This document shows positions 1 to 8,135 of a stretch of DNA of 36,622 nt, piece after piece. The DNA is from Nitriliruptorales bacterium (GTDB lineage Bacteria > Actinomycetota > Nitriliruptoria > Euzebyales > JAHELV01): NCBI GenBank assembly GCA_024644015.1, contig JAHELV010000041.1, forward strand, positions 1 to 36,622, read 5' to 3'. A program made the translations under genes and the position numbers. Position 1 is the stretch's first letter; each line of letters opens with the position of its first letter. The notes below the pieces were generated by a model, which saw nothing but the letters and a program-made list of their open reading frames with translations, did not search any database and was not told the origin of the DNA.

Positions 1-146
1 ACACGGTGTCGCGCGTGGCGTCGATGCTGGGCTTCGGTCACTTCGGACGCTTCGCCGATCAGTACAGGCAGCTGTACGGGGAGCATCCGTCGACGACCCT
101 GAAGTCTGGCGCGGCCGCGGCAGGTCGTGTACCCACAGCGGCATGA
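1..146 (+). CDS. AraC-family transcriptional regulator, C-terminal end (partial)
   Basis: The reading frame enters from the left edge and stops at TGA 144-146, leaving about 47 residues. The part around SRVASMLGFGHFGRFADQYR, followed by LYGEHPSTTL, is the typical second helix-turn-helix of AraC/XylS regulators (GF-x-H-x-GRF-x3-YR-x3-GE-x-PS). The protein would bind DNA through this domain. The sensor domain lies outside the window, so ligand and targets cannot be judged. The gene ends only about 10 nt before a duplicated phospholipase D scrap, so it sits at a rearrangement boundary. Confidence 0.8.
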   Translation, partial: TVSRVASMLGFGHFGRFADQYRQLYGEHPSTTLKSGAAAAGRVPTAA

Positions 147-155
147 TGCGACGCC

Positions 156-246
156 GATAGCGCTTCACAGCTGCGACTCGATGGGCAGCATCCGCTGCAC
201 CGCCATCGCGGCCCGCAAGCCCAGACCCGCACGGGGCTCCGACGCA
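156..246 (-). pseudogene. Remnant of phospholipase D gene 3' end (duplicate of 3898-3988)
   Basis: On the minus strand this segment encodes ASEPRAGLGLRAAM followed by MLPIESQL and a stop. It matches the C-terminus of the intact phospholipase D gene at 3907-5427 (ASEPYAGLGLRAM, LPIESQL). By eye the DNA match to 3898-3988 is about 80-85 % over 91 bp without gaps, in the same orientation. No other part of the gene is present, so it is a non-functional fragment. The two copies are direct repeats bracketing the sulfatase gene and the IS1380 relic. Confidence 0.75.
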
Positions 247-278
247 TGGAGAATCAGGGTCAGCCATGTGAGGAGACA

Positions 279-342
279 GTGGCGGGAGTGCCGCAACAGG
301 GCACTCGATGGTGGCGGGGGTGCCGCAACAGGGCACTCGATG
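279..342. repeat. Two tandem 32-bp repeats, each with a small hairpin
   Basis: Positions 279-310 and 311-342 are two adjacent copies of a 32-nt unit differing at one base (A287 versus G319). Each unit contains AGTGCC or GGTGCC, then GCAACAG, then GGCACT, which can form a 6-7 bp stem with a 7-nt loop. The repeats lie about 110 nt upstream of the sulfatase start. Either an operator-like or transcript-folding role, or a simple duplication scar, is possible. Confidence 0.7.
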
Positions 343-451
343 ATCGTGCCGATAACGGATTGCCGCTGTCGCAGGTCCGTCTCATCCTCTGGAAGTACGA
401 GAAACGGACGCGGGGCGGCGTGAGTGTCGCGGCTGCCGATTGGAGTACACG

Positions 452-2815
452 ATGAGCGATGACTTCGTGATGTATGGGCTCGATGAGCCGTTTCCAGGGA
501 GGATCGGCAAGACCATCGACGATTCCGAGGAGGCCTGGCCCATGGCGAGGCAGGCTCCCGAAGGTGCACCGAACGTGCTCTTCTACGTTCTCGACGACGT
601 CGGGTTCGGACAACTGGAGCCGTTCGGCGGCCTGGTGAAGGCACCGAGCGTCAAGCGCATCCTCGATCGCGGCCTCGCCTACACGAACTTTCACACCACA
701 GGGCTGTGCTCACCGACTCGCACCTGCATCATCACCGGCAGGAATCACCACTCGAACGGGATGGGAGCGATCAGCGAATGGTCCACCGGCTTCCCCGGTT
801 ACGACGGCCGAATCCTCCCCTCCCACGGGTTCATCTCCGAGATCCTCAACATGAACGGCTACAACACGTTCGGTCTCGGGAAATGGCATCTCAGCGTTGC
901 GACCGAAGAGACCATGGCCGGTCCGTTCGACACGTGGCCGTCGCGACGGGGCTTCGAGCGCTTCTACGGGTTCCTCGGCGCCGAGACCGACCAGTGGTAT
1001 CCGGACCTCGTCTACGACAACCACAACATCACGCCGCCGGCCACCCCGGACGAGGGCTATCACCTGTCGAAGGACCTGACTGACAAGGCGATTCAGTTCA
1101 TCGGCGACGCCCACTCCATCACGCCGGACAAGCCGTTCTTCATGTACTTCTGCCCGGGTGCCGGGCACGCTCCGCATCACATCTTCAAAGAAGAGGCGGA
1201 CAAGTACAAGGGCAAGTTCGACATGGGGTGGGACAAGCTGCGCGAACAGATCTTCGCCAAGCAGAAGGAAATGGGCATCTTCTCCCAGGACACCGAGCTG
1301 TCACCGCACGACCCCGATGTCCAGGTCTGGGACGAGCTTCCCGATGACCAGAAAAAGCTGTTCACACGGATGATGGAGGTGTGGGCGGGCTTCGTGAGCT
1401 ACACCGACGAACAGTTCGGCCGGATCCTCGACATGCTCGACGACATCGGCGAGCTCGACAACACCTTGATCATGATCATCTCCGACAACGGGGCCAGCCC
1501 GGAGGGTGGCGACGTCGGTACTCTCAACGAGAACGACTTCTTCAACAACATCACCACGGACATCAAGGCGAATCTGGCCGCGCTGGACACGCTCGGTGGC
1601 CCGGAGAACTACAACCACTACGCCTGGGGGTGGGCCAACGCCGGGAACACGCCGTTCAAGCGGTGGAAGAAGGAGACGTTCCGAGGCGGCACGTCCGATC
1701 CGTTCGTGGTGTCGTGGCCGGCGAAGATCGACGCCAGCGGCGAGTTCCGTACCCAGTACGGGCACGCCATAGACATGGTGCCGACCGTGCTCGACCTCCT
1801 CGACATCGACCCGCCGGAATCGATCAAGGGCGTCAAGCAGGACCCGATCGAGGGTGTCAGCCTGGCCTGGACGATCAAGGACGCCAGCGCGGCCGATGTG
1901 CACACCACGCAGTACTACGAGGTGCTCGGGAGTCGCTCGATCTACAACGACGGCTGGCGAGCCGAGTGCGGGTATCCCGGGGCGAACTACGCCGCGGGCG
2001 CTGAGCATGGCCGCCACGTCGGCGACCCGATCCACGCCGACGACATCGTGGAGCTCGACAAGGAGTGGGAGCTGTACGACCTGAGGAACGATCCAACCGA
2101 GTGTCACGATCTCGCCAAGGAGCACCCGGACAAGCTCAAGGAGATGATCGATCTCTGGTACCAGGAGGCGACCACGTACAACGTGCTTCCCCTCCAGGGC
2201 ACGGTCGGCTCGCGAGTCAGCTTCCCCAGGCCGATGCCGGGCAGGGCAACCGACAAGCACATCTTCTTCCCCGGAGCACCCGTCCCGGCGCTCGTCTCGC
2301 CGAACACGTACAACCGACCGCACACCATCACCGCTGAGGTGAGTGTTGCCGACGGTGACGTCGACGGAGTGATCTACGCCATGGGATCCAATGCAGGCGG
2401 TTACAGCCTGTTCGTGAAGGACGGCAAGCTCAACTTCGTCTACAACTACGAAGGGCACAAGAGGTACCGCATCGTGTCCGACACGGACCTGCCGACCGGT
2501 GACCTGACCATTCAGTACGGCTTCGAGGTCACCGGGGATCCGGATTTCGAGAACGGAAGTGGTGCACCCGGCACCGGCACCCTCGCGGTGAACGGCAAGA
2601 AGGTCGGCTCCGTGGACATGGACAAGACGACCCCGTACATCTTCTGTATCGAGGGCGTGAGCATCGGCTACGACTACGGCGATGCCGTGGACCACGAGAA
2701 CTACCACGACTCCTTCCCGTTCGCCGGAACGATCACGAAGGTCACCTACGACGTCTCCGGCGAAGCCATCCACGACGCCAAGGCGATTGCCCGGAGACTG
2801 CTCGGCAGGCAGTAG
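452..2815 (+). CDS. Type I sulfatase (arylsulfatase, formylglycine-dependent), 787 aa
   Basis: Hydrolyses sulfate esters. Residues 86-90 read CSPTR, the C-x-P-x-R signature in which Cys86 is converted to the catalytic formylglycine; it is followed by TCIITGRNHHSNGMG. Asp48-Asp49 (VLDDVG) and a later SDNGASPEGG supply likely calcium ligands. The core occupies roughly residues 38-560. The last ~200 residues are beta-rich (SLFVKDGKLNFVYNYEG) and resemble a lectin/LamG-like sandwich, making the protein longer than classical ~535-residue arylsulfatases. No signal peptide is visible. ATG 452 is preferred over an in-frame TTG at 440 because GGAG (442-445) lies 6 nt upstream of it. No sulfatase-maturing enzyme is in the window. 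Its release of sulfate could feed the assimilation operon near 30 kb, which is only inference. Confidence 0.9.
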   Translation: MSDDFVMYGLDEPFPGRIGKTIDDSEEAWPMARQAPEGAPNVLFYVLDDVGFGQLEPFGGLVKAPSVKRILDRGLAYTNFHTTGLCSPTRTCIITGRNHHSNGMGAISEWSTGFPGYDGRILPSHGFISEILNMNGYNTFGLGKWHLSVATEETMAGPFDTWPSRRGFERFYGFLGAETDQWYPDLVYDNHNITPPATPDEGYHLSKDLTDKAIQFIGDAHSITPDKPFFMYFCPGAGHAPHHIFKEEADKYKGKFDMGWDKLREQIFAKQKEMGIFSQDTELSPHDPDVQVWDELPDDQKKLFTRMMEVWAGFVSYTDEQFGRILDMLDDIGELDNTLIMIISDNGASPEGGDVGTLNENDFFNNITTDIKANLAALDTLGGPENYNHYAWGWANAGNTPFKRWKKETFRGGTSDPFVVSWPAKIDASGEFRTQYGHAIDMVPTVLDLLDIDPPESIKGVKQDPIEGVSLAWTIKDASAADVHTTQYYEVLGSRSIYNDGWRAECGYPGANYAAGAEHGRHVGDPIHADDIVELDKEWELYDLRNDPTECHDLAKEHPDKLKEMIDLWYQEATTYNVLPLQGTVGSRVSFPRPMPGRATDKHIFFPGAPVPALVSPNTYNRPHTITAEVSVADGDVDGVIYAMGSNAGGYSLFVKDGKLNFVYNYEGHKRYRIVSDTDLPTGDLTIQYGFEVTGDPDFENGSGAPGTGTLAVNGKKVGSVDMDKTTPYIFCIEGVSIGYDYGDAVDHENYHDSFPFAGTITKVTYDVSGEAIHDAKAIARRLLGRQ

Positions 2816-2830
2816 TCCCCACGGAACGTT

Positions 2831-2872
2831 GCAGGCACCCGTTCCTCCGCTGGCAGGAGTTCGGGTGCCTGC
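2831..2872 (+). terminator. Hairpin terminator after the sulfatase gene
   Basis: GCAGGCACCCG (2831-2841) pairs perfectly with CGGGTGCCTGC (2862-2872), and an inner CTCC/GGAG pair lies in the loop. It starts 15 nt after the stop codon. It lacks a T-run, as is common in GC-rich bacteria. Confidence 0.65.
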
Positions 2873-3033
2873 GCATCGCCGAGCACGACGACGTCGACGC
2901 CTGTGGCACCTACAGCCGCATGAGCCGGGATCCACCGATTGGGTGACGGCCGTGTTGGGGTGAGATACGCAGAGAGGCCCCTCTGAGCTCGGATGATGCG
3001 GGATGTCGAGGACCCACGGCGAGCAGCGAGGCG

Positions 3034-3890
3034 GTGTGCGGGCATGAGATTCGCGCGCCGTCGACGATCGGCATGTGGCTGCGGGCGTTCACGTGGGCCA
3101 TGTCCGACCAGGTCGCCGCGACGCGGCTGCGGGAAGGCCGGGCCAACGATGCGCGCGGCGCCGGCCGGTTCACGGCTGAGACGCTGGCGCGGGTGGTCCC
3201 GCCGGCGCCGACGGCCCGGTCACGGTCCGCGCTGACGCTGGGTTCTACGCCGGCCCGGTCGTCACGGCGTGCCGTCGGCGGGACGTGGGGTTCTCGATCA
3301 CGGTACGGCTCAACCCGCGGTTGCACGAAGCGAACGCGGGCATCGACGAGGCCGCGTGGACCGACATCCCCGCCGAGCAGTGGGCACCCAACGACGGCGT
3401 CGCGCAGGTCGCCGAAACCGCGTTGCCCGGCGCGTTCGCGGGCGACCATTGAGCCGGTCCGCCTCGTCGTGCGTCGCGTCAACCCCAAGACCGCCAAACC
3501 CGGCGAGGACCGCCAGTTGCTGCCCGCGTGGCGGTACCACGCGTCCGTCACCGACCGGTTTGGTCGGCACCACACTGGACACCGACCGGTGGCACCGCGC
3601 CCACGCCCAGGTCGAGAACGTCATCAAGGACCTGAAGTGCCAGGGCGGGCTGGCGCACCTGCCCTCCGGCAGCTTCGCTGCCAACGCCGCGTGGCTGACC
3701 CTAACCGCGATCGCGCACAACCTGGGCCGTCACACGCTGCTGCTCGGCGACGGCATCGACTGCTGGTCGTCGACCAAGACGCTACGTCGCAAGCTGCTCG
3801 CCTGGCCCGCCCGGATCGCGCGGCAAGCCCGCCACGTCACCCTGCACGGGCCAGCCGACTGGCCGTGGGCCCGTGGATCTCGGCTGAGGC
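3034..3890 (+). pseudogene. Degenerate IS1380-family transposase
   Basis: Pieces of one transposase occur in three frames. CGHEIRAPSTIGMWLRAFTWA starts in the frame of position 3034. RADAGFYAGPVV and FSITVRLNPRLHEA follow after a frameshift near 3213, ending at an in-frame stop near 3450. EPVRLVVRRVNPKTAKPGED (around 3451) and HAQVENVIKDLK...PSGSFAANAAWL (around 3600-3700) need further shifts. These segments match the order expected of IS1380-type DDE transposases. The first catalytic-Asp region appears deleted near 3145 (LREG joins directly to ARGAGRF). Terminal inverted repeats and target duplications were not found. It is inactive and abuts the 3' end of the phospholipase D gene. Confidence 0.75.
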
Positions 3891-3906
3891 GTTCGCGGAT
3901 AGCACG

Positions 3907-5427
3907 TCACAGCTGCGACTCGATCGGCAGCGTCCGCAGCACCGCCACCATGGCCCGCAAGCCCAGACCCGCGTAGGGCTCGGAGGCGAAGGTCACGTCG
4001 GTACCATCCTGGCGGGCCGTCCACCGCAGCGACTCCCTGCCCCGGTCGTCGGTCTCGAGCGTGACCCGGAATGCCACGTCCCCGATGATGCGATCGAAGA
4101 AGTTTGCCGAGTCGCCCGCCATCTGCGCGTCGTTGATCAACAGTCCGATCTCGCTGTTGATGTCCAGTGACCGCCGGTCGAAGTTGAACGACCCGACGAA
4201 CATGGTTTCTCGGTCGAACGCCATGGTCTTCGCGTGCAGGCTCGATTTGCCCAACGCCGGCAGCCACACGAACAGCCGCTGCTTGTCGAGTCTGATGTGC
4301 TCGTCGAGTTCGTAGAGCTCGACTCCACACCGCAGGAGGGGCTTGCGGTACTTGGCGTACCCGGCGTGGACCGCGGGGACGTCGTTGGAGGCCAGCGAGT
4401 TCGTCAGGATCCTCACCCGGACACCCTGGCGGGCCAACGTGCACAGGGCGTCGGTGGCGATCGGACCCGGCACGAAGTAGGGGGACACGATCACGACGTC
4501 GGTGTTCGCCGAGACGATGGATGGGGCGAGTTGCGAGATCAGCCGTTCCTGGCGCCAGTGCGCGTCGTGTGTCTGCTTGTCCGGCGAGTCGTCGACGACG
4601 GTTGCTTCGGCCCACCGGAAGTCGACCGTCCCATCCCGCAGGGCGTGGGCCAGCGGGGAGTCCTGAACGGCTTGCACGTAGGTCGTCGCCGAGCGGTCCG
4701 CGCGAGCGATCTCGCTGCGGAAGCGCAGTTCTTCGAGGTCATGTTCCGTCCCCTGTCGAACCAGTGACGCCACCGGGACGGCGTGCTCGCTGTTCCAGTA
4801 GCGGTCGAAGACCGCCTCGACATCGTGGACCACAGGGCCCGCGGCAACGACGTCGCGATCGACAAAGGCGAGTTCGGGGTCGGCGTCAAAGAACGGGTCG
4901 GCGATGTTGCGCCCGCCCACGACCGTGACCTGGTTGTCGACGGTGAAGGACTTCGAGTGCATGCGGGAGTTCAGCTGCCTACGCCGCATGAGGTACTGGA
5001 GGGCTCGTGATCTGCCCCTGACCCAGGGGTTGAAGAGGCGCACGTCGATGTTGGCGTGCGCATCGAGTGCGACCCAGGTGTCTTCGTCCTTGTCGCCGTA
5101 GACGTCGTCGATCAGCATCCGGACCCGGACGCCACGCTCCGCCGCCTCGAGCACATGGTGCGTGAGCAGCGTCCCTACCGTGTCCTGGCGATACAGGTAG
5201 TACTGAAGGTCGATGCTGCGTTCAGCTCGCTGCGCCAGGACCGCTCGGGCGACAAACGCGTCGCGACCGCTTCGCAGCAGGAGGGTTCCGTTCTTGCCGG
5301 GGTGGGCGGACGAGCGCTCGGCCAGGTCTCGGCCGAGGCTCGTCTGCGTGCCCTGTGCGGCTGGAATCGCCCCCGTGTCCGCGCGGTCGTCGGCGTCGGG
5401 AAGGCCTCTACCACGTCCACGCAGCAT
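3907..5427 (-). CDS. Phospholipase D family protein / cardiolipin synthase (ClsC-like), 506 aa
   Basis: Two HKD motifs define a PLD-superfamily phosphatidyltransferase: HSKSFTVD (H157, K159, D164) followed by GGRNI, and HAKTMAFD (H398, K400, D405) followed by GSFNFDRRS. The overall pattern (SIDLQYYLY, GVRVRMLIDD, VRLFNPW, FDRYWNSE) matches ClsC/YmdC-type cardiolipin synthases, which make cardiolipin by phosphatidyl transfer. The length is close to E. coli ClsC (~473 aa) with a slightly longer N-terminus. No clear membrane helix or lipobox is seen. The ATG at 5427 is the furthest usable start; a shorter start before HPGKNG is possible. The last ~90 bp are duplicated at 156-246. Substrate could instead be another phospholipid head group. 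Confidence 0.85.
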   Translation of the reverse strand: MLRGRGRGLPDADDRADTGAIPAAQGTQTSLGRDLAERSSAHPGKNGTLLLRSGRDAFVARAVLAQRAERSIDLQYYLYRQDTVGTLLTHHVLEAAERGVRVRMLIDDVYGDKDEDTWVALDAHANIDVRLFNPWVRGRSRALQYLMRRRQLNSRMHSKSFTVDNQVTVVGGRNIADPFFDADPELAFVDRDVVAAGPVVHDVEAVFDRYWNSEHAVPVASLVRQGTEHDLEELRFRSEIARADRSATTYVQAVQDSPLAHALRDGTVDFRWAEATVVDDSPDKQTHDAHWRQERLISQLAPSIVSANTDVVIVSPYFVPGPIATDALCTLARQGVRVRILTNSLASNDVPAVHAGYAKYRKPLLRCGVELYELDEHIRLDKQRLFVWLPALGKSSLHAKTMAFDRETMFVGSFNFDRRSLDINSEIGLLINDAQMAGDSANFFDRIIGDVAFRVTLETDDRGRESLRWTARQDGTDVTFASEPYAGLGLRAMVAVLRTLPIESQL

Positions 5428-5872
5428 GCGGGCTCCGATCTACTGTTAGGCCATCGCGACGACGTCGCTCGGGCTTCGCCGTCCTTGACGGCGTCGCCGC
5501 GCCTGATGGGTACATGACGCGTTCGGTGTCGTCACTCATCACAGTCCATCGTTCACCGAGTTTCGGCGCCGAATCCGGAGATCCAGTGATCGAGTAGGGT
5601 CACCGTACGCAGTCTGGGAGGGGCTGCTATCCAATGACGGCACGGTTCCCGTCGCCGCTCCCGGACAGGCGACGTCGGTCGCTGGTTGGCGAGGTCGAAG
5701 ACCGAGAGCATGCCGGTGAACTGCCCAACGTCGATGATCCGTCCGCGCGGACGCGAGTGGTGACGCTCGAGGATCCGGGTCGAACGTCCCGTCGATAGCA
5801 GGCTGACGTCCCTGCGAGGTGGGTGCGGGTCGGCCAGGCTGGCCCCGTCTTTCGCCAACACCGGAGTTATCG
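5428..5872. other. 445-bp intergenic region, one doubtful short reading frame
   Basis: This separates the divergently transcribed phospholipase D and sulfur-operon genes and should contain both promoters. No convincing -10/-35 pair was identified. A 54-codon forward frame runs from ATG 5634 to TAG 5798 (begins MTARFPSPLPDRRRR) with GGGAGG about 13 nt upstream. It resembles nothing recognised and has an arginine-rich composition, so it is probably not a gene. Confidence 0.4.
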
Positions 5873-7117
5873 ATGAAGCGCATGCTCGTGCTCGGAGCCG
5901 GCACTGCAGGTACGACGGTGGTGAACAAGCTGCGTCCCCGCCTTGACAAGCGGGAGTGGGACATCACGATCGTCGACCAGGACGCGGTGCACCACTATCA
6001 GCCGGGCTACCTGTTCGTGCCGTTCGGGACCTACAGCCCCGAGGAGATCGTGCGGCCGCGTGAGCGCTTCATCCCGCCGGGCGTGGAGCTTGTCGAGGGT
6101 GAGATCGACGTGGTGAAGCCCGACGAGCGAGTGGTCCAGCTGACGAACGGCACTGTCTTGGACTACGACCAGCTCGTCATCGCAACGGGTGTGACACCCC
6201 GGCCCGACCAGACTCCAGGCATGGTCGACGAGGAATGGCGGCGCAGCATCTTCGACTTCTACACCCTCGACGGGGCTGTGGCGCTGCGCGACGCGCTCGC
6301 CACATGGAACGGCGGACGCCTGGTCGTGCACATCACCGAGTTGCCGATCAAGTGCCCCGTGGCGCCGCTCGAGTTCGCGTTTCTGGCCGACGCGTTCCTG
6401 CGCGAGCGAGGGATTCGCGACCGTGTCGAGCTGGTGTTCGTCACGCCGCTCGACGGCGCGTTCACCAAGCCGATCGCGTCGGCGCGGCTCGGCGGCATGC
6501 TCGACGAGCGCGGGATCGTGCTCGAAACGGACTTCATGATCGAGCGGGTCGATCCCTCGGCCAAGACGCTGGTCTCCTACGACGAGCGCGAGATCCCCTT
6601 CGACCTGCTCGTCACCGTGCCGGTCAACATGGGTGCCGAGTTCGTCGCTCGCAGCGGGCTCGGCGACGAGTTGAACTGCGTGCCGGTCGACAAGCACACC
6701 CTGCTGTCAACCCGCTACGACAACATCTTCGCCGTCGGTGACGCCGCCGACCTGCCGATCTCCAAGGCGGGTTCCACCGCGCACTTCTCCATCGAGCTGT
6801 TCGCGGAGAACTTCGTCCACCACGTCAAAGGTGAACCGATGACCGCGGCGTTCGACGGGCACGCGAACTGTTTCGTCGAGGCCGGCGACGGCAAGGCGCT
6901 CCTGCTCGACTTCAACTACGACACGCAGCCGCTGCCCGGCAAGTACCCCTTGCCGGTCGTCGGCCCGTTCAGCCTGCTGGAGGCGACCACGGCCAATCAC
7001 TGGGGCAAGCACGCCTTCAAGTGGGCGTACTGGAACGTGCTGTTGCCGGGCCGGCGCCTGCCGCTGCCGGCGCTGATGACCACTGCGGGAAAGACCCGCG
7101 AGGAGGTGTCGCAATGA
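5873..7117 (+). CDS. Sulfide:quinone oxidoreductase-like FAD flavoprotein, 414 aa
   Basis: Likely oxidises sulfide (or a persulfide) and passes electrons to quinone at the membrane. The N-terminus has the FAD dinucleotide fold MLVLGAGTAGTTVVNKL; a second flavin motif is VGDAADLP. Two cysteines fall where SQR redox cysteines are expected: KCPVAPLEF in the middle and HANCFVE near the C-terminus (matching the GYxxCP region of SQRs). The C-terminal KHAFKWAYWNVLLPG is typical of the membrane-associated tail. ATG 5873 is chosen because GGAG (5863-5866) is 6 nt upstream; an earlier in-frame GTG at 5819 adds residues unlike the family. The stop overlaps the next start (ATGA). The SQR subtype cannot be assigned by eye, and a related flavoprotein with another sulfur substrate remains possible. 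Confidence 0.8.
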   Translation: MKRMLVLGAGTAGTTVVNKLRPRLDKREWDITIVDQDAVHHYQPGYLFVPFGTYSPEEIVRPRERFIPPGVELVEGEIDVVKPDERVVQLTNGTVLDYDQLVIATGVTPRPDQTPGMVDEEWRRSIFDFYTLDGAVALRDALATWNGGRLVVHITELPIKCPVAPLEFAFLADAFLRERGIRDRVELVFVTPLDGAFTKPIASARLGGMLDERGIVLETDFMIERVDPSAKTLVSYDEREIPFDLLVTVPVNMGAEFVARSGLGDELNCVPVDKHTLLSTRYDNIFAVGDAADLPISKAGSTAHFSIELFAENFVHHVKGEPMTAAFDGHANCFVEAGDGKALLLDFNYDTQPLPGKYPLPVVGPFSLLEATTANHWGKHAFKWAYWNVLLPGRRLPLPALMTTAGKTREEVSQ

Positions 7118-7428
7118 CCCTGGCCACCATGAACGGGCAGGACGTCCACGTCGACGACGAGGGCTTCCTCACCGAGTACGACGAATGGGACCACGAGCTC
7201 GCAAAGACCCTGGCTGCCAACATCGGGATCGAGCTCACCGATGCGCACATGAATGTGCTCGAGTTTCTGCGCGCGGACTACAAAGAGCAGGGCGAGACGG
7301 CGACCCTGCGTCGCGTCACAACGATGGGCGGCACGCCCACCAAGGAACTGTTCCGACTGTTCCCCAAGAAGCCGGCCAAGAAGATGGCCTACATCGCCGG
7401 GCTGCCAAAGCCCGTCGGTTGCGTGTGA
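7114..7428 (+). CDS. DsrC/TusE-family sulfur carrier, single-cysteine type, 104 aa
   Basis: Small sulfur-relay protein. DDEGFLTEYDEWDHELAK, GIELTDAHMNVLEFLR and the C-terminal arm IAGLPKPVGCV are the family hallmarks. The penultimate cysteine (CysA, Cys103) is present. The second cysteine of true DsrC (CysB, 11 residues earlier) is replaced: the equivalent stretch reads KKMAYIAG. The protein therefore cannot form the intramolecular trisulfide of dissimilatory DsrC and resembles TusE or DsrC-related persulfide carriers. AGGAGGTG (7101-7108) lies just upstream and the start overlaps the flavoprotein stop by 4 nt, so the two are translationally coupled. The likely role is to accept sulfane sulfur made by the flavoprotein or DsrE2. 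Confidence 0.85.
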   Translation: MTLATMNGQDVHVDDEGFLTEYDEWDHELAKTLAANIGIELTDAHMNVLEFLRADYKEQGETATLRRVTTMGGTPTKELFRLFPKKPAKKMAYIAGLPKPVGCV

Positions 7429-7447
7429 GCCCAGGAGGTTCCCCCAT

Positions 7448-7957
7448 ATGACAACCGCCACCTCTGCAGCGCCGATTCCCTCGTTCGACGACGACGCGGG
7501 CGGACGCAAGCTGTGCATCATCTGCTCGAAGGGGTCACTCGACATGGCCTACCCGGGGCTGGTGCTCGCGAACGCCGCGCTCGGCGAAGGCGTGGAGACG
7601 CACATGTTCTTCACGTTCTGGGGTTTCGACATCATCAACCGCAAGACCATGGGGCATCTGCAGTTCTCACCGGTCGGCAACCCGGCCACGCACATGCCCA
7701 CCGCGCTGATGGGCCTGCCCGGTATGCAGTCGTTTGCAACCCACATGATGCGAAAGCAGATCGAAGGCATCGACGTACCCGAGGTGCCCGAGTTTCTCGA
7801 GCTGATCACCGACGCCGGCGGTCACCTGTGGGCGTGCCGCATGTCGGCCGACATGATGCACCTCACCAAAGACGATCTGTATGAGCGGGTCGAGGACATC
7901 ATCAGCGCGAGCGACTTCATCGAGCTGTCCGAGGGTGCCCAGACGATCTTCGTCTGA
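7448..7957 (+). CDS. DsrE2-family sulfur-transfer protein, 169 aa
   Basis: Belongs to the DsrE/DsrF/DrsH-like superfamily, DsrE2 branch. KLCIICSKGSLDMAYPGLVL, THMFFTFWGFDIIN, ACRMSADMM and the C-terminal EGAQTIFV follow the DsrE2 pattern; the cysteine in ACRMS is the conserved sulfur-carrying residue and those in LCIICS are additional candidates. DsrE2 proteins of sulfur oxidisers carry persulfide and exchange it with TusA or DsrC. A strong AGGAGG (7433-7438) precedes ATG 7448, 19 nt after the carrier gene. No TusA, rhodanese or Hdr-like genes follow in the window, so the final acceptor is unknown. Confidence 0.85.
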   Translation: MTTATSAAPIPSFDDDAGGRKLCIICSKGSLDMAYPGLVLANAALGEGVETHMFFTFWGFDIINRKTMGHLQFSPVGNPATHMPTALMGLPGMQSFATHMMRKQIEGIDVPEVPEFLELITDAGGHLWACRMSADMMHLTKDDLYERVEDIISASDFIELSEGAQTIFV

Positions 7958-7994
7958 GCGTCCTGCACCGCTGACTGCTCCTGCGGTCGCCGGC

Positions 7995-8135
7995 GCTGCA
8001 GCGCGTCATGGGCGTGGTCGGCGAGCAGGTGTGCGGCTTCGGTGTGTGCGGTGTCGGGGTTGCGGTCGTCGACGCCTACGTCGTGCGGTTCGGCGGGACC
8101 AGGTCGTCGGCGTCGCGGTCGTGTGGGGCGGGCAG
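7995..8135 (-). repeat. Inverted partial copy of the small gene at 9124-9268
   Basis: Read on the minus strand this segment matches the first ~140 bp of the small gene at 9124: its frames encode PHDRDADDLVP, then after a 1-nt deletion PHDVGVDDRNPDTAHTEAAH and LLADHAHDAL, against PHDSDVDDLVP, PHDVGVNDRDPDAAHTEAAH and LLADEAHGVL. The copy overlaps and forms the 3' end of the PRC-barrel-like gene. The 1-nt deletion shifts the frame and creates that gene's TAG stop. The two copies face each other about 1 kb apart. Confidence 0.85.

Noticed and set aside
279-342. Possible CRISPR mini-array
   Set aside because: The two 32-bp units are directly adjacent with no spacer and no cas genes are present.
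1301-2935. 544-codon minus-strand frame over the sulfatase
   Set aside because: Shadow of the sulfatase gene; composition is Val/Asp/Arg-rich without motifs.
7114-7957. Part of a dissimilatory sulfite reductase (dsr) locus
   Set aside because: No dsrAB, dsrMKJOP or other dsr genes are near, and the DsrC-like protein lacks the second redox cysteine.
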